A stretch of 64,000 nt of DNA from Panax quinquefolius. Taxonomy: Eukaryota > Streptophyta > Magnoliopsida > Apiales > Araliaceae. Position numbers and translations under genes: made by a program. Each line of letters begins with the position of its first letter. The stretch's first letter is position 1. The stretch covers positions 42,471,807 through 42,535,806 of the forward strand of contig CM035170.1 of the NCBI GenBank assembly GCA_020205615.1, given 5' to 3'. Under the pieces are notes generated by a model. It did not search any database. It had not been told where the DNA came from and saw only the letters and a list, made by a program, of their open reading frames with translations. Positions 1 through 12,159 of this stretch are shown here, one piece after another.

Positions 1-36
1 GTGAGGTCTTGACACAAGTTGGTGTTTAGAGTCACA

Positions 37-359
37 GTTGGTATCGAGCTTAGGGATATGATCTCCGCGCAGATCGGGATTAGAACTAGAAGGGAGAGAT
101 GAGTAAATCCTTCGCTAGTGTGTCCTACCTAAGCTTATTTGTTGGTCATCATAATATCGGGATATTATGTGATATATTAATTTGTTAAATTAACCCTTGT
201 TTTGAAGTCGATTCTAGAATGATATCCTAAATACGGGAGATGAGCAATGGAGAAATCATGATGACAGGGAGATAGAATCAAAATGAAAACAAGGTATTCT
301 CAACTCTTTGAAATACAGTGCGTGAAATTTCTGGGACGAAATTTCATAAGGAGGGAGAT
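37..359 (+). other. A1 internal region: degenerate PBS, leader, gag stub, pol tail, PPT
   Basis: A degenerate primer-binding site TGGTATCGAGC is at 39-49. The leader resembles the leader of element B read on the minus strand (8870-9048). An ATG at 219-221 begins a stub resembling the first codons of B's gag. From about 285 the sequence resembles the last codons of B's pol (minus strand 4258-4345). It ends with an inverted repeat at 325-344 and a polypurine tract ATAAGGAGGGAGA (347-359). All gag-pol sequence between stub and tail is missing. Confidence 0.75.
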
Positions 360-630
360 TGAAGACCCCGAATTTTATAAAATAAAAGTATTCAATTTTT
401 TTAATTACTATTCATGAGTTACTATTCATGAGTTACTATTCACGAGTTACTATTCACGAGTTACTATTCATGAGTTACTATTCACGAGTTACTATTCACG
501 AGTACTACTCATGAAGCATGATAAATTTTTTCGTAAAGAAGGCATTACTCAATAATTGTTACAATAATTACTGTTCAATATTTTATTTTATTGATTCAAT
601 AATTGCTACGTTGATATTTTATATTATTGT
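360..630 (+). repeat. A1 3' LTR, left piece
   Basis: Start of the A1 3' LTR up to the F1 insertion. The first ~45 bases match the start of the A2 LTR (51437 and 53598), then the two diverge. Bases 626-630 (ATTGT) are the left copy of the F1 target duplication; the right copy is at 19410-19414. Confidence 0.8.
407..504 (+). repeat. 14-bp tandem minisatellite in A1 LTR
   Basis: About seven head-to-tail units of ACTATTCATGAGTT or ACTATTCACGAGTT, differing mainly at one C/T position. It is absent from the A2 LTRs, which carry a different 11-bp array at a similar place. Confidence 0.9.
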
Positions 631-1589
631 AAAGTAGTATGCACACAAGCCAATCATGTTTGATGATAAAGCATATACTTTGTAACAATCTTATTCATTT
701 ATTAATAAAAAGTATTAATTTATTAAAGGCTTTTAATTATCTACATAATGCTATTTTATAATATGTGATAAACCCATAGTTTTAAGCAATGCTTTTAGAA
801 TAATGATGATGATCATTCTAATGAGATCTAAATTCTTAGAAAGCTTAAAACTAAAATAGTTCCCAATCATTGGATAGATTGGGATTAGTGAATCCAGATA
901 GATTGCATTGTTCTTTGCTTCATTGGATGAGGATGATTGATCTCATGATCATTTGTGTGAAGACACTAAAGCAAGTATGTAGGTGCTTATTAGAGAATAA
1001 GTTCACTTTGAGCGTGGCTCGCTAAGGAATACCTAATGGAGTTTTACTTGCTGTCAATAGGAATTCTCAGTAGTGATAGTAGTACAAGTAATCCTTGGAC
1101 TTGAGATCATCATAGTATCTTGTGTATGATGAGTTATACTTTGACTTATTCCTTAAGACCCTTAGGGTATATCAAAGGGTATGCTTGGGTATAATAAGTT
1201 GTGCATGGAGATAATGTATGATCAATAAAGAATCTACCACTTCTAATAAAAGAAGAGAAATGTTCTATGTGATTCGATAAATGACAACCCAAAGAGTCCT
1301 TGGCAAAGGCGAATGAAATTAGAAAGGAGTTTCTAATTTGCATTATTTGGAGTTGTGCATTTAAGGATCGAAATACATATAATTAAATAAAATAAGACTT
1401 GACAAAGTAATTATATGTCTTATATTTAATTGGGACATTGTATGGTGGAAGGATTGAATTGTGCGGTAACTATTTACTCAAAGGTTCTTTAATGATTAAT
1501 GTTGAAATCTATATTATCCGGAAAGTCGTTGATCGCTAGGAGGCTTATCCCTATTGTAGAATAAATATTATTTATTTAAATAAATTAAT
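631..1589 (+). repeat. F1 5' LTR, left piece
   Basis: Matches the beginning of the F1 3' LTR (17502 onward) until the B insertion. The terminal TG expected at the LTR start is lost or merged into the target duplication. It is also homologous, in reverse complement, to the F2 LTRs at 32826 and 40045. An open reading frame here on the minus strand is an LTR shadow. Confidence 0.88.
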
Positions 1590-2689
1590 ACGCCCCAAAA
1601 TTAGGTATACATCACCCATCTTGTGACGCCCCAAAATTAGGTATACTTACATGGTATGTAATTTAAAAACAACTTATTAACATAACTGCTGTGTATAATA
1701 ATACGACATAAACCGTGAGTTTAAATACAAATATCGCCTACTAGATATTATACAAACTCAAATAAAAAGTCCTCATTATAATTATTATCACACTATTTTA
1801 CGTAATAGTGAGGACTACTAATGCTATCTTCGTGACCATCACTGCTTCCCAGACTCGTCCCAAATTTATATTATCATTTCCTCAAGAGAATAAAGGAAAG
1901 AAAGGGTGAGCTCAACTAGCCCAAGAAGAAATATTATGACTAAGATAATGCGTAATAAATTATCAATAGTCTTCAATAATGTTAAACCGATAAAATACAA
2001 TAGATAACCAGCTTTAATCATAGCTGAATACGCAATCCATTAAAAGAGTCAAGTAGAAAATAAAGTCTACTATCTTTTAGGTTTTAAAAGGTTTTTCATC
2101 ATCGCTTATAGTCGAGACTCACTTTTAATAAATATTTCACATCATCGAATCACCCCGCGCACTACTACGCCAAGGATATTCTTTAAGATCACGACCACAA
2201 TTATTCATGCACTACGGGCCAAGAATATTTGTGTATTCATTAATGGTCATGATCATGCCAACAATCGGCCCATCAATGCACTACTACCAATCGAGGATTT
2301 TTATCACATCATTTGTAACATTACTACTATGATTACAATCGGTAATAATCTCGGTCATAATCATACCAAGTCCATCTACGCACTACAGCCACGTATGACT
2401 TTCAAAAAATATAAATATGAGGATGATGACAATGATATAAGAATTCAATAAAACAAGTTCAAGAATTATTTTATCCAGAATTATTAACGCCCAAATTGTC
2501 AACACGATACTCGCTTTTGTAGAGTAAAATTCAAGAATGATCGTAAGAATATTTCCATGAAAAGATATCGATGAAACGCAAATATCAAGGATATTCTACT
2601 AATTTCATGGAGTATAAAGTCAAAGTTTTAACCAACCGGGTATAATAAAGAATGGAATAACAAAAGAAATCACCATGCATGCGATAGAT

Positions 2690-3070
2690 CAAGATGCATG
2701 TGTTATTCCAATGTAATAATAAATAACGGAACCGTGTCGTGAAAATTCACACCGGCTGTGATGTTCCAATGTAATAATAAAGATGGAACTGCATCCTGTA
2801 AAAAACACACGATAGATATATTCCAACAGTATAATAAAGATTTTAACCAGTCCCAGTGTAAAACACACGCATGTGATGTTCCAATGTATAATAAAGACGG
2901 AACCAGTCCTGTAAAACACACGCATGTGATGTTCCAAATGTAATAATAATAAAGATTTTAACCAGTCCTGTAAAACACACGCATGTGATGTTCCAATGTA
3001 ATAATAGAAGAATGTCACCAAGTATAGGTAAACCACTTATACAAAAGTTATTCCAATGTAATAATAAGCA
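2690..3070 (-). repeat. ~55-bp tandem array in B 3' LTR
   Basis: Repeats of a block holding CCAATGTAATAATAAAGA, then ACCAGTCCTGTAAAACACA and CGCATGTGATGTT. About five units, several truncated. Counterpart in the 5' LTR at about 10140-10510 with different unit boundaries, which suggests expansion or contraction after insertion. The open frames in this stretch come from the repeat and are not genes. Confidence 0.8.
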
Positions 3071-3252
3071 ATGGAATAACAACAGCTTCTCTTCTTAATA
3101 AGAAAGAATAACACCCCTTACATTTGGTAGGAGATTGAATATCGCAAAGCAGTAGTAAGAATAAAATACTCTTCTTCTTTCTCTCTTATTCTCTATACTT
3201 TCTCTCTCTATAGCTCAATGAATTCGTGAAAAATAATGAAGCCCTAGGCCTC

Positions 3253-3260
3253 TATTTATA
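3253..3260 (-). promoter_or_regulatory. B LTR TATA box (3' LTR copy)
   Basis: TATAAATA on the minus strand. It is followed downstream by a GA-rich tract (reverse of 3175-3215, TATAGAGAGAGAAAG type). The 5' LTR copy is at 10694-10701. A2 has the same TATAAATAGA box with a similar GAGAGA stretch at about the same distance, consistent with a shared core promoter. Confidence 0.6.
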
Positions 3261-3391
3261 GAAGATTTCTAGCTTAGACCGCCGTGTGAAAAGGCAAGTG
3301 GCTCGATTTAATCGGTTTGACGCCAGAATGTGAAACGACAAGTGGTTCGACGCTCAGAATGTGAAACGACAAGTGGTTCGACGTCCGTAAA

Positions 3392-3618
3392 GGTAATTAC
3401 TATTAACGAAGGTAAATACTATCGACGAAGGTAAATACTATTCACAAGGGTAATTACTATCGACGAAGGTAATTACTATCGACGAAGGTAAATACTATTC
3501 ACAAGGGTAATTACTATCGACGAAGGTAATTACTATCGACGAAGGTAAATACTATTCACAAGGGTAATTACTATCGACGAAGGTAATTACTATCGACGAA
3601 GGTAAATACTATCGATTT
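3392..3618 (-). repeat. 19-bp tandem array in B 3' LTR
   Basis: Twelve 19-bp units, such as GGTAATTACTATCGACGAA and GGTAAATACTATTCACAAG. Most follow a three-unit (57-bp) higher-order order. The 5' LTR counterpart is at about 10832-11060 and is less regular. Confidence 0.88.
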
Positions 3619-4257
3619 AAGAGACTCTTAGATGATGACATATACGAGCCCCCATAAAATAATCAAACTTACCACAAATCATTTTTTTTTTTCATCAACA
3701 CATATTTAATCTTTCAACAATTATTAATCATTTATAACTTGTCGCCTCAATTATTGATTTAATACTATAACATATTATACGATGATGATACTGTGACAAT
3801 AATTGAATCAATAATATAAGAGATATGATGCAAAAGAATTATCGAGTAATAATCGAGCATAAATGAGTGACTTCTCACGTAAGCATCAATAATCAATACC
3901 GCGTGCTACTACGCAACTACGCCAGACATCGTATTTTTTTACCACCGGTAGTTCAACAGCTTTTAATTCAGAATAACTCCTCCGCCGTTATTTTTATAAA
4001 ATATTTTTGTCGCTTTCTCAATCCGACAATAATTTCATTGTGGGGTCCACACAATGATTGAGCCATCAGTATTTAATATTCCCTAACAAAAAAAAGAATA
4101 TTCCCCACCAAACGAATATTTTATAACAACTTCAGATACTTTGCAAAATTTATAAATATTACCCACAACTATAACATTATATCAAATTTATTCCATAATA
4201 TTCAAAAATAATATTTATAGAAAAATTCATCTTTATTTATAAAAGTCGGGTCTTACA

Positions 4258-4290
4258 ACCTCCCTTCTTATGAAATTTCTCCTCGAAATT
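4258..4290 (-). promoter_or_regulatory. B polypurine tract with upstream inverted repeat
   Basis: Minus-strand ATAAGAAGGGAGGT directly before the 3' LTR is the expected plus-strand primer. Just upstream is an inverted repeat, AATTTC/GAAATT around a 5-base loop (4274-4290). It is equivalent to the stronger hairpins at the same place in A1, A2 and C. Confidence 0.75.
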
Positions 4291-4339
4291 AGGGTACGAT
4301 GACTGGTATGTCAAGAGGTAAGGATACCTTGATTTCATT

Positions 4340-6299
4340 TCGATTCTAACTCCCAAGTCATTTCCTCAACATCGTGGTTCCTCCACAAAACTTTCGACTT
4401 GAGGTATAACCTCGAGCGTAGAATATGTTCCTTCTTATCCAAAATTTGAACAGAACCTCTTCATACGCCAAATCTTCCGCTATTTCGTCCTGGTTCTAAC
4501 TCAATAATATGGTTCGGTCTTTCACATATTTACGTAATATAGATATGTGAAAAACGTTATGAACACGAGACATATTTGGCAGAAAAAGCAGTCTATAGCC
4601 ACGCCCTACTCGATCGAGGATTAAAATGGACCGATGAATCGAGGGTTAAGTTTTCCTCTCTTCCAAATCTTGTAACTCCTTTCCATGGAGCAACTCTTAA
4701 CAACACACGATCTCCTATATCGAATTCCACGCCCTTTCGATGAAGATCAAGATAACTCTTTTGTCGATTTTGTGAGGTTTTTATACGTTGTTTGATCGTT
4801 TGAATCTTTTCCGTAGTCATACACGCATCAACTCCGGCCCCAACAACGCTGCTTCACCCACCTCATCCCAAAGATAATCGAGAACGACACTTTCTTCCAT
4901 ACAACGCTCGAATGGAGCCATGCCAATACTTGCTTGATAACCGCTGTCAGAGGAAAACTCCACCAATGGTAAGAACTTGTCCCAACTCCCTCAAATCAAG
5001 GACACAGAGTCTTAATAGATCTTCAAGAGTTTGAATAGTCCTCTCCGATTGTCCGTCCGTCGAGGATGATATGCCGAAGCTAAATCGTAAGTCCGCGCTC
5101 ATAGCTTTTTGCAAACTAACCCAAAATCGTGAAGTGAATCTTGGGTCTCGATCGTAAACTATGGATACCGCATACCATGCAGCCTTACAATCTCGCTTAT
5201 GTACATACGAGCAAGACGCTCAAGTGTATAAGTTTCTCGATTTGGTAAGAAATGAGCGCACTTGGTCAACCTATCAACAATGACCCAAATCGCATCAATG
5301 CCTCGAGAAACCTTAGAAGACCCCAGAACGAAATCCATGGTAATGTGCTCCCACTTCCATTCCGAATTTCAAGTGGTTGCAATGGACCTTTTGGTACTTG
5401 ATGCTCCGCTTTAACTCGCTGACAAGTTAGACACCTCGAGATAAACAAATATATATCTCTCTCTCATATTGCTTCCACCAAAATGTATGATTTAATATCA
5501 TGATACATTTTGGTACTCCTGTGATGGATTGCAAATGGTGTGTCAGGTGCCTCCATCATGATATTATACTTTAAATCGTGGTCGTTAGAACACAAAGTCC
5601 GGAGTCGACTCAAGTATTCCTTCTTCATCGATTCTTGCTTCCTAAGATAAAGACCTTCTTGCACTTTCTTCCTCATACGCATCACCTCCAGTGTCCAGAG
5701 AAGCTTGAGCAAATTTAACTTTATCAATTAAAGTCTGCTCTACTCAGATACTCGCTATCATCACACGCGTCCCCTCGAGTCTTTAATTCTATCTCCATCC
5801 TTTGCAAGTCACACAAAATGGGCCTCATACGACAATATCGCACTCAGATTTGCATATGATTTTCTACTCAATGCGCCGCCACCACGCTCGCTTTTCCAGA
5901 TGGTATCGATGGTATGATCATAATCTTTCAATAGCTTCAAGCCAACGCCGTTGTCGCATGTTGAGTTCCTTTTGAGTGAAGAAATATTTGAGGCTTTTTA
6001 TGATCCGTAAAGATCTCCACTTTCTCCCCATACAAGTAATGCCTCCAAATTTTAAGTGCAAAGATAATAAATGCTAACTCTAGATCATGAGTAGGATAAT
6101 TCCTCTCATATTCTTTGAGTTGTCGCGAGGCATAAAGCTATTACTTTTCCATGTCAGTATGAGAACACATCCCAACCTTTTTGCTTCAAGCATCATCAGA
6201 GATGACAAATCCTCCGAGCCGATGGGTATCACGTAACAAAATAAATAAGTCTCCTCTCGAAGTTCTTGAAAACTCTTCTCACATTCTTCGCCCAACCGA
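4340..6299 (-). pseudogene. B pol, 3' half: RNase H, integrase, chromodomain-like tail
   Basis: Read on the minus strand through many frame breaks. RNase H shows [10 protein letters not shown] near 6040. The integrase shows a zinc-binding CLTCQRVKAEH at about 5410, then [18 protein letters not shown] near 5280. The post-core GVEFDIGDRVLLRVAPWKGV is at about 4720. The tail resembles a chromodomain (LWRNHD/ATWELES-like, about 4340-4480). At least ten stops or shifts are visible, so this cannot be expressed as one protein. Element C supplies the readable counterpart. Confidence 0.85.
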
Positions 6300-7789
6300 A
6301 CTCAGATCTTTCCGAGTCACCGAATCAATGGAATAGCGATTCGAGAAAATCCTTCCACGAATCTCCGATAATAACCAAATAAACCGAGAAAGCTACGATT
6401 TCTATTAATCGATTTAGGTTGTTCCCAAATTTGAATAGCTTCAATCTTTGCTTTGGTCAACAGATATTCCACGACTTGATACCACGTGCCCAAGGAATGC
6501 TACTTCTTCAAGCCGTAACTCGATTTCTTCAACTTGGCATAAAGCTTATATTCACGGCTTTTGGAGTGTCACCTCAAGTGTTGCTTTCATGATCTTCACT
6601 ACTTTTGGAATAAATAAGGATGTCATCAATAAAGACGACCACAAAGTGATCTAAATATTCCTCAATACTCGGCTCATCATATCCATGAAGGCAAAGAGAG
6701 CATTAGTCAATCCAAAGGACACGACTAGAATTCATAATGCCCGCATCGAAGTTCCGGAAAGCCGCCTTTGAATGTCACGGCTCTAATCTTCAATCGGTGA
6801 TATCCTAACGAAGATCAATCTTTGAAAAGAATTTGGCTCCTTGCAACCGGGTCAAACAGTCATCAATACGCGGCAATGGATACCTATTTTTGATGGTGAC
6901 GTGATTCAACTCCCGATAATCAATACAAAGTCGCATACTCCCATCTTTCTTCTTCACGAATAGAATGGTGAGCACCCCAAGGAGAAGTACTAGACGAAAT
7001 AAAGCCAATGTCTAACAATTCCTCGCATTGGGTCTTTAACTCCTCAAGTTCAATAGAGCTATTCGATATGGGGCTTTGAAATAGGTTTTGTACCGGGTTC
7101 AAGGTCGATACAAAATTCAATTTCACGCCTGGGTAGGCCAGAAGTTCTTCTGGAATACGTCAGAAATTTATTAACAATAGAATATCGCTTAAAACCGATT
7201 TATTTTATTTAAATCATGATACGAGCTAAGAAAGCTCGACATCCGCTTTTCAATAAACGAATAGCTTTTATGGCTTGAGATGACCGTGATTGATTTTAAT
7301 GGTTTGGTCGTTTGAATTCATAATAGGTTGATTAGGAATATGAAAGCTAACAACCTTACGTAAAACAATCAATTTTTGTATGATAAGTAGTTAACCAATC
7401 AATCCCTTAATCACGCCAAATGCAAGTATTTTTAATGAAATAAGATCGACAGTAATGTGAGGGTACCGATTTGAACCAAACAAGACTTATAAACAAAGTG
7501 GATGTAATGAAGGTTTCTCCCAACTGAGTTTCCACAGATAAGTCAAAGTCTAATTTCTCCTGAGTCAAATTTAATCGATGAGCGCAAGTAGAGAAATATA
7601 AAAGAATGGGTAGAACCCAGATCAAATAAAGTATAGACTTCATTAGAGTTTATGATAAGCTTACCCGTGATGACCTCATTCGATTCCTTGCTCTTTGGGA
7701 GGTCACAACAAATGCTCTCCTCAGACTACCGGCTTTTGAATTTTCCGGGACGGCCTTTGGTGCCTCCATCCTAGTCAAATTTGTCTTCT
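6300..7789 (-). pseudogene. B pol, 5' half: protease and reverse transcriptase
   Basis: The aspartic protease site is recognisable near 7600-7650 as LFDLGSTHSF; the usual D-S-G reads D-L-G, so the catalytic loop is altered. RT begins near 7090 with a [14 protein letters not shown] segment. [17 protein letters not shown] follows at about 6900-6960 and the catalytic FIDD at 6622-6633. Stops and shifts separate these blocks. Order and motifs place it with Ty3/gypsy chromoviruses, close to element C. Confidence 0.88.
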
Positions 7790-8869
7790 AGAAACGACAA
7801 AATCGAGCTAAGTGACCTTCTCTTCCACAATTATAACATGCTTTGACTGCATTTGACGCAGCTTGATCGATGTGTCCCTCTCCTCCGCATTTGAAGCATA
7901 CGATAGTGGTCTTTCTCCTTCCTTAACAACGGGTGCCAGGTACGACGCCTTCCATCATCATTGAATCTCCTTTTCTTGAAATGTCCATTCTTATTGTTTT
8001 GGCCTCGATTACCACCGGTGGTTACCATATCTCCGCCCGTTGATTCCTCCACGCTTGTTGTCACCGCCGATGACTATTCTCGCCGGTATTATAATTTTGC
8101 TTACCGCTTCTTTTTAGTCATATGACTCATTATCGCGCCCCACTAATCGAGCCCTATTTACAACATCTCAATACAAACACAGCTTTACGAAAATAAGATG
8201 TCGACGATTCCCGCTTCAAACCTCTTAAAAACATTCGCCCATTCTCTCTTCATTATCCACCAAGGGGACGAAAACGTGATAACTCCGCAAATTTTGCCTC
8301 GATCACATACTACCTGGCCATATTGTTTTGTTCCAACTTGATAAACTCCACCTCCTTCATGTGGCGTAATACTTTCAGAAAGTATTTGTCGCTGAATGCC
8401 TCCCCGAACTTCTCCCAAGATATCTTCAAGATAAATTGGTTGAGTACGCTTTTACCGATTCCCACCAAAGAATCCGCCTCCGCAAACATAAAGGCGTAAG
8501 GGAACCTTTGCTCTCTGAGCATCCCAAGACATCAAATATCTTGGTAATCTGCTTTATCCATGCTTCCGCCAAGTGGTTTTGCTCTCCCTTAAACTCCGGT
8601 GGTCCCAGCTCCTTAAATTGTTTAATGCGACCGCCGAGAGTTTTCCGTGTTTCCACCCCACGCTTTGGACAGAGTCGCTCTCCTCATTGCCGTCAGATAA
8701 ATCATAAAGCCTCCGAACATTTGATCATTCATCATTTGGTCAAGTGTTGTTGTTTGCATGAGGATTGTCGCCTCGATGCACATTATCCTCGATTATTGAT
8801 ATGTGGTGAATCAACAATCGCTCATACTCCCATCATATTCTCAACATTCTCGATGTCATTTTCAGACAT
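7790..8869 (-). pseudogene. B gag
   Basis: Start taken as the ATG at 8867-8869, followed by MSENDIENVENMMG, then a stop. Capsid-like Retrotrans_gag sequence follows, with FKELGPPEFKG at about 8600 and WEKFGEAFSDKYF at about 8400. The end has two retroviral-type zinc knuckles at about 7800-7910 (CFKCGGEGH and CYNCGREGHLARFC); the first lacks its last cysteine. Several frame changes make it non-functional. Confidence 0.85.
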
Positions 8870-9034
8870 CGCCACAAAACAAAAGGTTAATCGACATGTA
8901 ACAAATTATCCCTATCTTCCGACCAACCAATAAAATATCACATAAACTTAGGTAGGTCATACTAGCGAAGGTATTCCCCGCCTCCCTCCTCCTAGTACTA
9001 TTCTCACATCTTAGCCAGGGATCATATCCCTAAG

Positions 9035-9048
9035 CTCGATACTTAACC
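9035..9048 (-). promoter_or_regulatory. B degenerate primer-binding site
   Basis: Immediately inside the 5' LTR the minus strand reads GGTTAAGTATCGAGCTT, a damaged version of TGGTATCAGAGC, complementary to the 3' end of initiator tRNA-Met. The continuation AGCTTAGGGATATGATC matches the A1 and A2 leaders. Confidence 0.55.
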
Positions 9049-9049
9049 G

Positions 9050-11688
9050 CGACGCCCCAAAAATTAGGTATACATCACCCATCTCGGGTCGACACTTACA
9101 TGGTATGTAATTTAAAAACAACTTATTAACATAACTGCTGTGGTACAATACGACATAAAATCGTGAGTTTAAATACAAATATCGCCTACTAGATATTATA
9201 CAAACTCAAATAAAAAGTCCTCATTACAGCTTATTATCACACTATTTTACGTAATAGTGAGGACTACTAATGCTATCTTCGTGACCATCACTGCTTCCGA
9301 CTCGTCCCCAAATTTATATTATCATTTCCTCAAGAGAACAAAGGAAAGAAAGGGTGAGCTCAACTAGCCCAAGAAGAAGAAATATTACGACTAAGATAAT
9401 GCGTAATAAATTATCAATAGTCTTCAATAATGTTAAACCGATAAAATACAATAGATAAACCAGCTTAATCGCAGCTGAATACGCAATCCATTAAAAGAGT
9501 CAAGTAGAAAATAAAGTCTACTATCTTTTAGGTTTTAAAAGGTTTTTCATCATCGCTATATAATGAGACTCACTTTAATAAATATTTCACATCATCGAAT
9601 CACCCCACTACTACTACCAAGGATATTCTTTAAGATCACGACCACAATTATTCATGCACTACGCCAAGAATATTTGTGTATTCATTAATGGTCATGATCA
9701 TGCCAACAATCGGCCCATCAATGCACTACTACCATCGAGGATTTTTATCACATCATTTGTAACATTACTACCATGATTACAATCGGTAGTCTCTCGTCAT
9801 AATCATACCAAGTCCATCTATGCACTACAGCCACGTATTTACTTTCAAAAAATATAAAATACGAGGATGATGACAATGATATAAGAATTCAATAAAACAA
9901 GTTCAAGAATTATTTTATCCAGAATTATTAACGCCCAAATTGTCAACATGATATCGCTTTTTGTAGAGTAAAATTCAAGAATGATCGTAAGAATATTTCC
10001 ATGAAAAGATATCGATGAAACGCAAATATCAAGGATATTCTACTAATTTCATGGAGTATAGAAGTCAAAGTTTTAACCAACCGGTATAATAAAGAATGGA
10101 ATAACAAAAGAAATCACCATGCATGCGATAGATCGCATGCATGTGTTTATTCCAATGTAATAATAAATAACGGAACCAGTCGTGAAATTCACAATCGGCA
10201 TGTGATGTTCCAATGTAATAATAAAGATGGAACTGCATCCTGTAAAACACATGATAGATATTCCAATGTATTAATAAAAAGATTTAACCAGTCCTGTAAA
10301 ACACACGCATGTGATGTTCCAATGTAATAATAAAGATTTTAACCAGTCCTGTAAAACACACGCATGTGATGTTCCAATGTAAATAATAATAAAGATTTTA
10401 CCAGTCCTGTAAAACACATGCATGTGATGTTCCAATGTAATAATAGAAGAATGTCACCAAGTATAGGGTAAACCACTTATACAAAAGTTATTCCAATGTA
10501 ATAATAAGCAATGGAATAACAACAGCTTCTTCATGAATAAGAAAGAATAACACCCCTTACATTTGGTAGAGATTGAATATCGCAAAGAAAGCAGTAGTAA
10601 CAAAATACTCTTCTTCTTTCTCTCTTATTCTCTCTATACTTTCTCTCTCTATAGCTTAAATGAATTCGTGAAAAATAATGAAGCCCTAGCCTCTATTTAT
10701 AGAAGATTTCTAGCTTAGCACCGCCGTGTGAAAAGGCAAGTGGCTCGACGAATCGGTTTCGACGCCGTAATGTGAAACGACAAGTGGTTCGACGCACCAG
10801 AATGTGAAACGACAAGTGGTTCGACGTCTGTAAAGGTAATTACTATTAACGGGTTAAATACTATTAAAAGGTAAATACTATTCACAAGGGTAATTACTAT
10901 CGACGAAGGTAATTACTATCGACGAAAGGTAAATACTATTCACAAGGGTAATTACTATCGACGGTTGTAATTACTATCGACGAAAAGGTAAATACTATTC
11001 ACAAGGGTAATTACTATCGACGAGGTAATTACTATCGATTTAAGGTAAATACTATCGACGAAGAGACTCTTATGATGATGATACATACGAGCCCCCATAA
11101 AATAATCAAACTTACCACAAATCATTTTTTTTCATCAACACATATTTAATCTTTCAACAATTATTAATCATTTATAACTTGTCGCCTCAATTATTGATTT
11201 AATACTATAACATATTATACGTATGATACTGCGACAATAATCAATCAATAATATAAGAGATATGATGATGCAAAGAATTATCGTAGTAATAATCGAGCAT
11301 AAATGAGTGACTTCTCACGTAAGCATCAATAATCAATACCGCAGCTACTACGCAACTACGCCAGACATCGCATTTTTTACCACCGGTAGTTCAACAGCTT
11401 TTAATCAGTAACACCTCCGCCAAGTTATTTTTATAAAATATTTTTCATTTTTCAATCCGACAATAATTTCATTGCTGGGGTCCACCAATGATTGAGCCAT
11501 CAGTATTTAATATTCCCTAACAAAAAGAATATTCCCCACCAAACGAATATTTTATAACAACTTGCATACTTTGCAAAATTTATAAATATTACCCACAACT
11601 ATAACATTATATCAAATTTATTCCATAATATTCAAAAATAATATTTATAGAAAAATTCATCTTTATTTATAAAAGTTTGGGTCTTACA
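9050..11688 (-). repeat. B 5' LTR
   Basis: Partner of 1590-4257. Minus-strand start TGTAAGACCC (11688) and end near 9050. TATA box at 10694-10701 on the minus strand. It holds a ~55-bp array (about 10140-10510) and a 19-bp array (about 10832-11060). The two LTRs differ by many small indels, so the insertion is not recent. F1's LTR resumes at 11689. Confidence 0.88.
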
Positions 11689-12144
11689 GGTTGCCCACAT
11701 CTATAAATAAGAGGAGTCTTATTATGGGTGAGGGGTTGTTGACTTTTTACAACTACGTAATAATTCTAATTTGTTGGAGAGTGACGTTCTTTTCTATGTA
11801 GATAGAAAACTAGGGTTTGAGTCAAATACCCTTCTTCTTCGAATCCTTATTTTTCCTTGGTGGATCACCTCAGAGGCCAAACACATGGGTGGCTAACGTT
11901 GATCAAAGGAAGGAACCAAACCCATGGATTCAAGTTGAACGCTAAAGGATTTGGAGGTGAACTTGATACCAGGAAGCTCGATCTTCGAGGGTATGATTTT
12001 ATTCTTTATCTTTTCGTTTAATTAATAATTGTGCATAAAGGGTGATCCGGGTATATGGTTTGTAAAATTTTTAAACTCCGATTTTTCCACGTTTCCGCAT
12101 TATTTTGCAATTTGATTGCGCACATGAATATTACAAACCTAACA
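11689..12144 (+). repeat. F1 5' LTR, right piece
   Basis: Matches 18951-19409. It carries the TATA box (CTATAAATAAG near 11703) and the 3' end AACCTAACA. Between this and the left piece, 484 bp present in the other LTR are missing. Confidence 0.88.
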
Positions 12145-12145
12145 G

Positions 12146-12159
12146 TGGTATCAGAGCCA
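12146..12159 (+). promoter_or_regulatory. F1 primer-binding site
   Basis: TGGTATCAGAGCCA, one base after the LTR end: a perfect match to the usual initiator tRNA-Met complement of plant copia elements. The same site in F2 (38151-38162) carries one change, TGGCATC. Confidence 0.92.

Larger units (their letters stand above)
1590..4257 (-). repeat. B 3' LTR
   Basis: Homologous along its length to 9050-11688. On the minus strand it starts TGTAAGACCC and ends at GGGCG near 1590. Its left end is odd: the terminal ~30 bases (1590-1620) are followed by a second copy of the terminus (1622-1646, TGTGACGCCCC...), where the other LTR has a short different sequence. A minus-strand TATA box is at 3253-3260. 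Contains two tandem arrays listed separately. The shared phrase GGGCTAGTTGAGCTCACCC (reverse of 1905-1923) resembles a motif in the A-family LTRs. Confidence 0.85.
1590..11688 (-). mobile_element. Element B: heavily decayed Ty3/gypsy Tekay-type chromovirus
   Basis: Complete two-LTR element on the minus strand: 5' LTR 9050-11688, internal 4258-9049, 3' LTR 1590-4257. Gag, two CCHC knuckles, protease, RT, RNase H, integrase and a chromodomain-like tail can all be traced in the order typical of chromoviruses, through many stops and frameshifts. It is inserted in the 5' LTR of F1. There is no clear target duplication, and about 484 bp of F1 LTR (present at 18467-18950) is missing at the site. Confidence 0.9.

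Noticed and set aside
1146..1343. Frame of 65 codons, repeated at 32106-32303.
   Set aside because: It lies in the F-family LTR on the strand opposite to transcription; it recurs because the LTR does.
3392..3618. Regular direct repeats could suggest a CRISPR array (also 407-504 and 21651-21925).
   Set aside because: Plant DNA, no unique spacers, no cas genes, and the arrays sit inside LTRs.
12146..12159. tRNA-Met-like sequence as a possible tRNA gene.
   Set aside because: Only the 3' complement of the tRNA is present, right after an LTR: a primer-binding site. No cloverleaf around it. The same holds for 53266, 38151 and 48016.
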